From positions 1 through 64,000 of the forward strand of contig JAOBSW010000322.1 of the NCBI GenBank assembly GCA_026214975.1: a stretch of DNA of 64,000 nucleotides, given 5' to 3'. The stretch comes from Gentiana macrophylla (taxonomy: Eukaryota > Streptophyta > Magnoliopsida > Gentianales > Gentianaceae). The notes below the pieces were generated by a model. That model made no database searches and had not been told where the DNA came from. It saw only the letters and a list, made by a program, of their open reading frames with translations. Position numbers and translations under genes: made by a program. Of this stretch, positions 11,773-22,697 are shown one piece after another; positions within the stretch are counted from its first letter, which is position 1; each line of letters begins with the position of its first letter.

Positions 11773-12670
11773 CAACATTTTTAATCAACGTATACTTAAA
11801 CCGACTAAAAAAACCTATAAAAAAACTAAAAAAAAACCAATAATAAAAAAAACTATAAAAACCATTAAAACAAACTATAATAGAATAAAAAAACAATATG
11901 AACTACGTTCACTTTGATTTTTTTATATGTGTCGTGTCTCTGACACGATTACATATAAAAGATACGTAGACAACCGAATTACCGATACAAGCGTTGAAAA
12001 AACAACACAATTTACATATAAGAAAAAACAACACAATATATCTCACGTAATATTTAATAAAACAATATTTTTAATCAACGATAAATCCGGCTAAAAAAAC
12101 CTATAAAAAAAACTATAAAAGACTAAAAAACACAATAATAAAAAAACTATAAAAACATATCAAAAAAACCTATAAAAGACTAAAAAAGACAATAAGAACT
12201 ACGTTCGCTTTGATTTTTTTATATGTATCGTTCCTCCGACACGATTACATATAAAAGATACGTAGCCAACCGAATTACCAGTACAAAAGTTAAAAAATAA
12301 CATAATTTACATATAAGAAAAATAACACAATATATCTTACGTAATATTTAATAAAACAACATTTTTAATCAACGCATACTTAAAACCGACAAAAAAACTA
12401 TAAGAAACTATAAAATACTAAAAAAACCTATAATAAAGAAAACTATAAAAACCTATGAAAAAACTATAAAAGACTAAAAAACAATAAGAACTACACTCGT
12501 TTTGATTTTTTATATATGTATAAATCTCCAACACAATTCTGAGATAAAAGATCGTTAAGCGGCCGAATATACAGTACAAGTGTTGAAAAAATTACATAAT
12601 TTTCAAAAAAAACATAATTAAATATAAGTAAAATAACACAATATTCATATTATATTTAAAACCGAATAAA
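11773..12670. repeat. 292-bp tandem repeat, three copies, in hAT 3' region
   Basis: Three units start near 11773, 12065 and 12358 with ATTTTTAATCAACG. Each holds an A-rich half and a conserved block GAACTACGTTCGCTTTGATT (about 11903, 12195, 12488) followed by TTTATATGT and an oxygen-like dyad around GTGTC...GACAC in the first unit. The third unit is the most diverged. The array ends before the right subterminal block. Confidence 0.85.
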
Positions 12671-12864
12671 AAACTATTTATAAAAAATATATATATTACA
12701 TTAACTTTAGTAATTATTGTGAAAAGAATTGTAATTTGTTATTGTAGTTAAAATAATAAGTATTAAATGAAAATGTAAAAAAAATTATTAATAAAATTTT
12801 AAGCGAGTGGCGCGAGGCAGTGATCTCGAGCAGTGATCGAGCAGTGTGAACCGTGTGAACCGTA

Positions 12865-12975
12865 TTGAGCCGCAAAAGCGCCCGGTTTTGTTCAACCGGC
12901 TGGTTCGACTTCAACCAGCCGATTTGTCGGCCAATTCAAGCCAGCTAAAACCAAAACCGCCGGTTCCGGTCAAGG
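12865..12975. promoter_or_regulatory. Right subterminal GC-rich motif array of hAT
   Basis: GC-rich block with CCGGTT, AACCGGC, AACCAGCC and AACCGCCGGTT motifs, the inverse of the left block. It abruptly follows very AT-rich sequence, marking the right end of the transposon. Confidence 0.65.
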
Positions 12976-13022
12976 GCGGGTTTGGTTGCATCATTTTGAC
13001 GGGTCTAGACTCTAGACGTTGC

Positions 13023-13389
13023 ATATGAATTTTCACGATTAAATATGAAATGAATGAATAAAATAAAAATTAAAAAACTGCTAAGGTACTCTTAATAATT
13101 ACCTGTTAAGCGAAACTTATGGTGTACTCCAAGTATATTAGTTGCTGCAACACTGCTCGCAATGACTACGACCAAAGCCCATATCACAAGGAAACTATCC
13201 TTGGCCATGATTTGATTTTTTATGTACTTATAATGTACTTACTATACGTCTATTTATATGAAAGAACATGTTCAGATCACAAGCAGAAGCTTCAATCCAG
13301 AGATGACAGTGGAACGCCGGCATTAATTTTCTTTTCTTTTCTTTAATAATACACTGGAATCCAGAGATGACAGTGGTCATGCCAGGCTG
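13023..13389. other. Intergenic sequence, nothing recognised
   Basis: AT-rich host sequence between the hAT element and the PIF-type MITE. The only structure seen is a direct repeat, ATCCAGAGATGACAGTGG, near 13294 and again near 13360. The open frame at 13119-13346 has no recognisable domain. Confidence 0.6.
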
Positions 13390-13392
13390 TTA

Positions 13393-13966
13393 GAGCGACC
13401 CCAATGGTTCTCCAATTACATCCTCCAAAACAGCATCGTTTTCAGTTTGATTCTGACTTATTCAACACCGAAAAATAATTCACTCCAATAAGCAACCTTT
13501 ATACATCCCTTTAAAAATATTTTATGCTTATAAAGTGATATTTGAATACGTCGTCCACAACGGTAAAAAAATAAAAAGATGTCGTATATCAGACACAAAA
13601 GAGTTCAAAATAAAAAATAAATATTTAGACAGATTAATTTTTTATGGAAAAAATAGTATATATAATTTTTTTTTCAATGATATATATCACCGTTGTGATC
13701 TCTGGTTGTCTTGTCAGATCATTCACTCGATCATAACACATTATTATATAAATGATATTGATGTGTAAAATTAATTTATTCGGTAAAGAGAGATAAATGG
13801 TCTTTCATTGGTTTTATTATTAGGGTAGCCCATTTAGGGTGAGCCTTAGTTTTATTTAGGGATAGGGTGTTGGGTTGGGAGCAGGTTTGAAAGAGAGCGC
13901 TTTAAAGATGGAGTTCTTTCATATATTAGTTTTAGAAGGGGATAAATACCCCGATTGGGGTCACTC
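13393..13966. mobile_element. PIF/Harbinger-type MITE (574 bp)
   Basis: Left end GAGCGACCCCAATGG and right end, read in reverse complement, GAGTGACCCCAATCG form a 15-bp inverted repeat with two mismatches. Both sides are flanked by the trinucleotide TTA (13390-13392 and 13967-13969), the target duplication of the PIF/Harbinger superfamily. The interior is non-coding, so this is a non-autonomous miniature element. Confidence 0.85.
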
Positions 13967-13969
13967 TTA

Positions 13970-14196
13970 CGCGTTTGCGTCAAATGCGGGCCAGTGATAT
14001 TATATAACAGTGAAATATATAGATAGATCTCAATTCTCCACAGAAAGAATTAAATGAAATAAATGTCCCAGTCAAGTTATTTAGGACATCTATTAGGCAT
14101 ATGAGCACGTGTCCAACTCATAAATATGACACAGTCAATCACTCGTATACTGATATCATAAAATAAAAAAAATAAAATAAAAAAGAACTGAAATAT
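13970..14196. other. Intergenic sequence, nothing recognised
   Basis: AT-rich unique sequence between two MITEs. No gene or repeat is seen. Confidence 0.6.
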
Positions 14197-14198
14197 TA

Positions 14199-14453
14199 CC
14201 TCTGACCAAAATATAAACGTTTAGTTTTTGAATTTGTTATTTATTATTAATCTGGATTGAATATCGATGGAGCATTTATTATATTTTTTCTTTCTTTTAC
14301 CCATAATTTATTATCTGATCATCTATTTAATAACTATTACATTAATGAGGTCAACGGGTATTCCAGACTTTTACAATCAGAATTAATGACACTTAATCCC
14401 TTTTTTTAATTTATGCGAAAAACTCTAAACTGACTTATATTTTGAGACGGAGG
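14199..14453. mobile_element. Stowaway (Tc1/mariner) MITE (255 bp)
   Basis: The left end CCTCTGACCAAAATATAA and the reverse complement of the right end CCTCCGTCTCAAAATATAA match the Stowaway terminal consensus. The element is flanked by TA on both sides (14197-14198 and 14454-14455). The interior is AT-rich and non-coding. Confidence 0.85.
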
Positions 14454-14455
14454 TA

Positions 14456-14866
14456 TTTTAAAGAAACTCAGGAACACTACAATATGCACGACCACAACTA
14501 TTTAGAGAGACTAATTCGATCACAAATATGACATATTTAATTTAATTCCACATATATGACATATTTTATAACAACATGTACTATTCTTTATCCTAGATTT
14601 ATCACTACTTAAGGATTGAATCTACCATATAAACAATATTTTCAATTAGAAAATTACATTTTATCTATGTATACACAAAACGTTATCTAGTTTTAGCATC
14701 TTACCGATTATTTTATAGGTTTTTATCCAGAATGACATATTAATAAAAGTATCAGGATTCAAGAAACTAAAATTTAATCAGAACAAAACCAATACAAACT
14801 TCCCAAAAATACTCTTTTAAAGTATTTTTCAACCCTAATTCAAAAACAAAATTCAGCAAACCCTCG
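14456..14866. other. Intergenic sequence, nothing recognised
   Basis: AT-rich host DNA. A direct repeat of ATATGACATATTT is seen near 14525 and 14565. No coding signal is visible. Confidence 0.55.
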
Positions 14867-15298
14867 TTCAAATCCGGTGGCCGCATCTGCAACTTTCCCG
14901 TCTGTACGTTCACTTCCCTCTCTAGCAACCATGGCTGCCGCCCCCACCTCCTTTGGTGCAGCCTGCTCTTACCTCTCCAGCCCCACTGCTATGGTCAAAG
15001 CCTCCTCCCATCTGACGTCCTCAGCCCTCTACCCAACGAATTCCGACTACCCTGCAAATAACGAACCTCCGGCAACCATGCTTGCATCTACGGAGCCTCG
15101 TTCAGCAACCCCTCGTTCAACTCCGCTAAAAAAACAAAATTGATGGCGGCATCTGCAATTTCCGTCTGGTGGTTGCTCCTCGAACCCACCACCTGCTGCG
15201 AATTTGGTGAAGCAGCGACGGCGCCCTCCCCACAGCACCACCACTTCTCATTATTTCAGTGGAGTCATTTTCTGGTTTTATTCACTGTTAATTACTGA
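14867..15298 (+). other. Possible host gene fragment with internal duplication
   Basis: C-rich, relatively GC-rich patch in AT-rich surroundings. Two short frames exist: ATG at 14931 to a stop at 15141-15143 (70 residues, Ala/Ser/Pro/Thr-rich) and ATG at 15143 to 15298 (51 residues). The segment from CCCTCGTTCAA through GCATCTGCAA and TTTCCGTCT occurs at 14861-14905 and again at 15110-15170, so part of it is duplicated. No domain is recognised. It resembles the 5' end of a plant gene (CT-rich leader, ATGGC context), possibly captured or relic. It could equally be non-coding. Confidence 0.3.
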
Positions 15299-16162
15299 TT
15301 TGATTCGTTGTTAATTCATTGGCGACCGATTTTATTTGAGCTCTGAATTTTTGATTTTTGAATCGAAGCTCTGAATTTTTGAGCGATTTAGGGAGGAGAA
15401 GCGGGGGTTGGGGAGGAAAGAAAGAGAGGTGGCCAATTTGTCTTGCCGGGTGAAAGATCGGATTTGAGCGCGGAGCTAAACGCCGAGGAAGCAGATCGCA
15501 TTTTTTTTTAAGTTTAGGGTTTAGGTTATTACTATTAATTTTTAACGTTACTACATTTTTATGTAAGTTTATCTATTTTATGGGTACATACTACTTGTTT
15601 ATTGGCCGTTACTACATTTTACTGGTTTGTAACTAGATGAAATTTTTTATGTAACTTTATCTATTTTATCATTTATTTCTACTTGTTTATTGGCCGTTAC
15701 TATTTTTATGGGCTATTACTATTTGTTTTTAATTATTATTACTCGTTTATTGGTATCACAACTTTTTCGTTGGATGTTCTGACGTTTTATGGGTTATTCT
15801 TATTTGTTTCTTATTTATTACTTATTTGTTCTCTTGGTTTATTCTTATATTTTATCTAGCGTTACTACGTGTTAATGTGTAAAGGGTATTTTTGTCAATT
15901 TATTATGAATTTGTTCTTTTAATCACAGTAGTGTATTAACATCTTACGGACCCATTTATGTTTTGTCCTTCATGCCCTTCCTCATATGCATGTCCTTTCC
16001 AATTGTTGAGTTTCCACACATTACCACCCGAATGACCATTTTATGAGGATTACATAAAACTAAAACGGATAGGTTGACTCACAGATTATTAGTTGAAATA
16101 ATAACCCACAAAAGTTTCCCAGTTGAGAAAATATCTACATAAGAAAAATAATATAAGTTAGC
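15299..16162. repeat. AT-rich region with imperfect 88-bp repeats
   Basis: Between 15540 and 15860 the phrase CTACTTGTTTATTGGCCGTT recurs (15591 and 15679, spacing 88) together with GTAA(G)TTTATCTATTTTAT and many TTACTA units, indicating an old tandem array. A purine-rich patch (15380-15480) precedes it. The remainder up to 16162 shows nothing recognisable. Confidence 0.6.
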
Positions 16163-16282
16163 TATGTTTCCCTTTTAAAAACATGGGAGATGCCACAATG
16201 AAAAAGAAGATCTTATGTTTCCCTTTTAAAAACATGGGAGATGCCACAATGAAAAAGAAGATCTTATGTTTCCCTTTTTAAA
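16163..16282. repeat. 51-bp tandem repeat, 2.3 copies
   Basis: The unit beginning TATGTTTCCCTTTTAAAAAC starts at 16163, 16214 and 16265. The first two copies appear identical, so the duplication is recent or conserved. The third stops after about 18 bp. Confidence 0.95.
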
Positions 16283-16984
16283 AAACCAAATTATTTTCAT
16301 ATCACATCTATGAGTTGTCTACGTTCAAATTGGGTTGGCAACAATCTTTGAATTCAGCTAAATTTTTGTATGTTTGTCTAAGTCGTATAGCAATCATTTT
16401 CATCCTCTCCAAATTAATGTTTGTCAATGTTCAAATCATGTATGTAGTACCGTTTGATCATCCTTACTATTTTATAGTTAAACATGTTACAATACAGACG
16501 AAATCAATACTGAAAAGTGTACTAGGTTCAAATTTGGTGGGTACTAATTAAAGATTTTGGTTTGAAAATACATGTAAACAAATAATTTTAAAATGAAATA
16601 TAGCGTAACAAGACAATATTATCTCACTAATTACATCGTATCTACAATGCAACTATATGCACGTTAGCATTACGATACTAATGAAAGAAACCGCAGAAAA
16701 ACGTAGCAATGAAGAACAAATGAGGATTGAAGCAGATAAAATGTAATAGTTTTATTGAATCTTTCTTGTATGTTGATTACAGCCGGTGCTCTGAATATGT
16801 AACCTAGAATTACAGATAAATGCTAGCTTATTCAAACTAATTTGGGGATAATTATTCAAATTAAGGGTAAATACAAATTGGGGATAAATTGAGATTGAAT
16901 TATTTGAATTAAATACAGTTCTTGTCCGTTTGTTATTCAAACACTTGAGATGGACTCCATCTTATCTCAAACTCATATCTCTCA
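16283..16984. other. Intergenic sequence, nothing recognised
   Basis: AT-rich sequence. Frames at 16315-16551 (plus) and 16752-16940 (minus) lack recognisable domains and are treated as chance. Confidence 0.5.
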
Positions 16985-17701
16985 GCTCACAAAATAAACC
17001 ATCCACGCTTTTGCTTGAAGTATTTGAATTAAGTCGACACCTTACCACTCCAAGTCCCATCCTTATCTCTCCTATCTGTAGTAGCTGAATGTATGTCTGA
17101 ATTTGGGTCGCCCAATCTGTATCTGAATATGCAGAAAGAGCCAGAGTAGGAGCAGCAGTGAACTGGAGACCTAAATAAGGTTAGCTTTGACATATCTGAG
17201 CATTCGGTTAATTATTTTGAGATGAGCTTGAGTAGGTGCTTGTAGAAATTGAGAGGCATAGTTGACACTGTAGGAGATGTCTACCGTGGTTGTTGCCAAC
17301 GGGGATCCCCCATTCCGAAAGGTTACTAGGCCGGTCGTTAGGTCCAAAGTTGTATGCCCTTTGCTATGGTCTTTGATAGATTCACTACTTCGGCGCCGTT
17401 ATCGGACATTGCAGGCTGAGCATCTATTTCTCGTATATCGTTCCACACCGAGAAGAGGGATCCATAAACCAGTTACTGGTACAAATAGCATAAAGAAATG
17501 TAACCAACGTTTATTTGAAAAAGCAACCCCAAAGATTTAGCGGTTGTCTGGTCTTGTAAATGTGAGGTAATGCTCCAATCAGTTGCATATAGAATGTAGG
17601 ATCTGTCAGGAGTGGTGAAGAAAGATCTGGGCTAGGGTTGTGCTCCAAGGGTGTAGCCAATGCTTTGAAGTCAACCATTTGTTCTCTTTCCAGGATAGTC
17701 A
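16985..17701 (-). pseudogene. Copia pol fragment J (RT end and RNase H)
   Basis: On the minus strand, 17701-17511 encodes the segment after the reverse transcriptase core (KALATPLEHNPSP, LLTDPTFYMQLIGAL), which matches the Copia block before RNase H. Further on, 17132-17109 encodes AYSDTDWA, the start of Copia RNase H with its catalytic Asp pair. Frames in between are broken. The fragment is truncated at 17701 by the LTR of element G, so it is the host of that insertion. No LTR of its own is seen. Confidence 0.75.
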
Positions 17702-18397
17702 TGTTAGGAAATCTACGCGAGAACGCAGCGGAATTCAAAATTTTGATTTCCTTTTACCCAAGATCGACTTCGTTTAAGCAATAAATAAAAAAGTAACAGA
17801 CGGTGGTTACCTTGGTTGATCTATAAGATCGACGCTTTGACCGTCTAAGGAGAGTAGTTCTGCATAGAGCCGCCTAAGTGTTCGGCCTCTACCGCTAGTC
17901 CACGACAAATGACCCACCGGAATCCCATCATGGATTCTTTATTGGAAAAATCCGGTTGCTAGACCGGCCTTTTTCCCCTCTCTCCAACTCTCCAAAAGAT
18001 GCTCTCTATTTTACATAAGAACTATTAGTTCTTAGAATTGTGATGTACAAAAGAGCTTGACACCCACCTCTTATTTATAGTCATAGGTGGCGCCCCAACA
18101 GAGTAGAAAGGAAGAAAACCTTTTCCCAATAAAATAAGGAAAATATAATTGATTGATTTATCTCATTTATTATAATATCTTATATCAAATAAATCTAGGA
18201 TATTGTCAATATCTTATATTGAATATTTCCAAGATATGTCAAGATCTTATATTAACAATATTTATCTTATTACCATAAATTAATTTACACATGTGTATAT
18301 ATCACACATATATTACACAAATAAATCTATATAAATACACATACTGGTGTGCATGCAAATCTCTAATTTGCATTTGTGCCTACACGTTGCATGTGCA

Positions 18398-18468
<71 letters not shown>

Positions 18469-19630
18469 TCTAATATTAATATTTGGTAATACTATTAATT
18501 AAATTGCACAATCCAAGTGTATCTTATACACTCCAAAATTGCGCCACCTTTAGCCATTAATTGGCTTCCGGAATATTCTTTAATTAATATAATTATTATC
18601 TTGTATTTTATTTATTCATAACAAATAAATACCACCATATTAATTACCACTATAACCTTTATAGTCTCGAGATAAATTTTCCTTATTTGGTTATCATCTA
18701 TAACCACATTTTAATCCGCTAGATGTTCTTATATGTGTGACCCGATAGGCTTCGAATATGTTGGCCGTTGACACAAAGTGCGGATCACGAAAATGCCCTT
18801 CATGCCTAACGATCACGGGATAGCGTCAGCAACACACCGTGACCCCAATCATCGGAAGAGTCAAATGCAATGACTACTACCTTTCATGTGAAGCGATTAC
18901 CGTGTAACTTACAATCCTATCATTTGTAATAATATCCATACGGTCGTTAGTCGAGTGTCAAAACATCAACGACCGTATCTTATAATCTGGATATCATGCT
19001 CTCTCGAAGTAACTCATTTACTCCCACTTTGCAAAGATTCACGAGAGCTAGACATTCCTTATAAGAAGGCCATTTCGGATATTCGATCCCAATCATAGGA
19101 TACGCGATTCCCAGACGACCAATCATGTATACTCCGCATGCTTCAATATCATACCCAATCACTACCGCATGATCGCCCCGTGGATAGGGGAAACCTCAAT
19201 AGTGTCAAAGCATGACAATCCACACCGTACGCATTCTCTAATACACTTCCACGTACAGTCCAAGTGTCTCTACACTTTGATAGACGAGATCTATCCCTGC
19301 CCTAAAGACAGAAGACATCTAATACGTGCTAGCCTGTTCATACTATCAATGCCTTGTTTAATAGTACATCAGCCTAGAGACATTTAAGTATCAAACTTAT
19401 TAAAGTGATTAGAGATCTCATCAACCATAATCGCCTATCATGGTTTCTCTATCACGGTTTAATACTAAGGACGTTATCATATAACAATTCATAATTGGTT
19501 CTTTAGAAGAACAGATATATGACAACATAAAAGCCATTTAACATATGTATAAACATAAAGAAATAGTAGAAATGATCCGACCCGGTTGGATCCGGTCCAA
19601 CCCGATTGGGTTTAGGACACTATTTCAACA
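17702..19630 (-). repeat. LTR of Copia G (3' LTR, minus strand)
   Basis: Read on the plus strand it runs from TGTTAGGAAATC to CTATTTCAACA. On the minus strand this is TGTTGAAATAG...CCTAACA, a TG...CA LTR of 1929 bp. The sequence next to its right end, ATCTCCCACTTGG, is the inverted polypurine tract CCAAGTGGGAGAT, the same kind as in element C. It shares the phrase ACGCAGCGGAAT near its left end with the LTR of C. A TATAAATAAGAGG box (minus) lies near 18080. A partner LTR and right target duplication are not seen in the window. Confidence 0.75.
18403..18462. repeat. (TA)30 microsatellite inside the G LTR
   Basis: An uninterrupted TA run of 60 bp inside the LTR. It is probably an expansion after insertion. 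Confidence 0.98.
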
Positions 19631-22600
19631 ATCTCCCACTTGGCCTAAAACCAATCACTCGCACACACAAGACCAAGTTGAAACACAAGAATCTCATGCA
19701 ATACTCACAACCAGCCCTAGCCGTAAACGGATCGCTATCCGTGGGGACTCAGACTATCTTCATTCCATGCTCTAAATGACCAAGTCAAAGGAACTGCCTC
19801 AACACACACATGAATCTCCGACGAGAACCTGGTCCTTGCTTCAATCAATGAATCCACTTACTATATCAGCTATATAGAAAAGGTGGAAGAACCGCAAGGT
19901 TCGAGGAATGAACCTTCTAGATCCATGTATCTTTGCTCCCATTTAGCCTCCAAGGCACTACTTGTGTTTTGGCTCAATTGAAGAATTTACAGCGACCCAT
20001 AGGCTAGAACATTTCTAGCTCACTGTATCACTTAATCAAAGTGACTGCAAACCCAGACTGTAGCTCCCACTCGACTTCGTAAGAATCGGGATATACGTCC
20101 TGTATATCTACGTTTATTTAATTCCAAGTTTCAATAAACTAGGAACTCTTCCTTAACTTGTTTAAGGATATTCTCAATATCCACCAGATTTACTTTCATA
20201 CCTTCTCATGACTCCTCATGGACTATGAACATCCGGCATCACCTATAAGATGGTTCCTATCGCAGTAGCGAAGGAAATCTTCCATAAGCATCATCTTTCA
20301 CCTTATCTTTAGGACGAACGTCCTAACATAGATAGATCTTGAGAACACCGACTAGCAGTATCCCCTGTCACGATCTATGATAAACTCTTTTAGCATCACA
20401 TCTATATAGGTAAACTATAATTTAACAGCAGTTAAATCTATCACTATAGATTCTTATTTCTAAAATAAGAACTGCTAATCCAAGTGCTTTCGTAAAGACC
20501 TTGAACTACCAAACATTAATTGACTGTGACATGGGGTGATAATTCTCGAGAGAGATATATAATACCATACTCAAAAATCGTAACACACTCCCACTATCCA
20601 TCTTGCACATTGGGCATATCCTTCTTTTGACTAAATCAAACTCCTTTGATTATCAAACAAAGAAATTGTCTGGAGAAACTTGTTTGAGTCCATAAATGGA
20701 TCTCGTGGGCTTACATATCATGTTATCGTCTATGAACATCGAGCTGTCTGCCCAACGTCTTCAACACTATCATATAGTCATGATACAAAGTTATAACAAG
20801 TATTATCCGAATAGAATCGGGCTCACCTTACGGGGACATTCCTCAGGTAAGGCAGGACTAGGTTCATAACCTGGTTGTCACCGATGGAATCTAATTCGAG
20901 ATATTATGGCTCATAGCCATATCTCTCAATCTTGCCTTTCAAACATTCTTTCATAAGTCGCGAGATATTCATTCTTCAAGATGAACATACAAAGACCTTT
21001 TCAGGCTTGAGGTTATCCAACGACTTACAGAACTTTTGTGTGCCTTTGAGCGTGTTCTACACCTCATCGCTATGCGGCAAGGCCTTGCTCGAGTTCCATT
21101 GGTTGAATGTATCTTTGTGGTTCTCAAACTCTTTTGAGATCCGATTCACTCCCATTTGTTTCTTTTGGAAGAAACACTTCCTTTAGAAGACAGCATGTTT
21201 GGAGACAAACATTTTGCTCCACGGACAAGTAAATAATATCCGGCGTAATAGCTAAGATATTCCACAAAGTTGCATATGTCGTACTAGGCTCCAAGCCTTT
21301 CTGACTCTGCCTACGACAACCTCAAATCATCGGTTAAGATAGATTCGACATTATCCTCTTCCATATCTAATATGGAATTTATTCAACCTTTATCTTTGGA
21401 ACTCGGTTAAGTATAAGGGCACTATCCCGAAAGCGGGTAAGGGATACCAGCATTGCTTGCGTCACATCTTTATCATATAAAGTGTTGCTTCCATTCTCAG
21501 GAACACAATCTAATTGCGTATCCCAAATATGGTATCCTTCAAAGGAGAATCTTATTCCTTTTCAGACGACATCTGAAACACCCTTCAGGTATTAATTACT
21601 TCAATCCAATTGAAGATTAACTCCTAAGTAGTTCATCAATCTCATATTCGTGCTTGCTCAAAATTTTCGGGCTTTCCGAACTTTCGTACTTCAATAAGTA
21701 CACTTGACTATTTCTAAAAATAGTAGTAGAGACTAAAAACAACTATTTGTGGCATTAATTGTCACAAGTCAACAAACATCGGTATGTTTAGACTTTAGAC
21801 AATTTTTCTAGATTTTACAACCTTTTTCATAAAAGGGTATTTTAGTCATCTTTAGATAAGATCGTATTACCCACATAATTCATAATCACATGGTTCGGAC
21901 ATCATCTAAATGACATTTGATTATACGTTTCTCTTCAGCACGATCGACATCTAGAACAACTACAAATATCAAGGATAATGACCATACAAATATTTAGTCG
22001 AGATCTCATCACATATATCAACTATCTGTTGACATAAATCTAGTATGTTAGATTCGGTGACCTTCCAACTTTATCGAATAACATTTATTCTTTACAATTG
22101 AATATGTCTACTAAATCCTAACAAATAACTCAAAGTATGTTCTTTATAAGAACCGGAACATAATAACATTTATTTAGTTCCCTTATCAGTTTACTAGATC
22201 CAGAATATGGTAAGTGTTACAACGTTTGCTTCACCTTCCATATCTGTATTTAATCTTTCTAATTTAATCACACTCTCAAGGTATCATATATCTAAGAGTT
22301 GACTTGAACTTAGATAGATTTATCTCAACTCACTTGCCTAGAATAGAAACTTCAATAAGTTCTCTACTCAAGCACATGCCCTAACTTTCTTTTTAATCCT
22401 TCAAGCACTTGTAAATATTTCTTAGTGTAGTCTTCATAAGACTTAAGAAATATCACAAGAGCTATGTCTTTGATTTCCTTTCATAAAGAAAATCTGAAGT
22501 TTATTAAATAGTTTATTTAACCTTTTGAATCATATTCAAAACATTGACTATTTAATTAACCTTTAAGCAATGATAGAATTAAGTCGATACTTACATCTTA

Positions 22601-22697
22601 CAAATTTGAAAACAACCTTTCCAAAATTAGATGTGGTCATTCTTATCCAACGTTTGAATTAATTGTCATCGTATGACTGAATGATCATCTTGGATCG
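19631..22697 (-). pseudogene. Decayed internal region of Copia G
   Basis: The region begins with the inverted polypurine tract. The reverse transcriptase signature RSIYGLKQVS is readable on the minus strand near 20712-20680, aligned with the same block of element C. The rest is so decayed that no frame above 84 residues remains and integrase or gag cannot be placed firmly. The right end is cut by element F, whose duplication GATCG starts at 22693. Whether G continues after F (28994 onward) is unclear. Confidence 0.6.

Larger units (their letters stand above)
8194..13014 (+). mobile_element. hAT-family DNA transposon, decayed
   Basis: A 4.8-kb element carries remnants of a hAT transposase. 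The likely 8-bp target duplications are GGCGTTGC at 8186-8193 and GACGTTGC at 13015-13022 (7 of 8 match). The left end reads GAGACTGGCC and the reverse complement of the right end reads GAGTCTAGACC, an imperfect terminal inverted repeat. Both ends are dense in CCGGCGGTT-type subterminal motifs (8215-8330 and 12865-12975), as expected for transposase binding sites. End coordinates could be off by a base or two. Confidence 0.75.

Noticed and set aside
11773..12670. CRISPR-like array
   Set aside because: Units of about 292 bp, eukaryotic transposon context and no short repeat-spacer pattern.
17277..17540. 87-residue plus-strand ORF
   Set aside because: It is antisense to the Copia J fragment on the minus strand.
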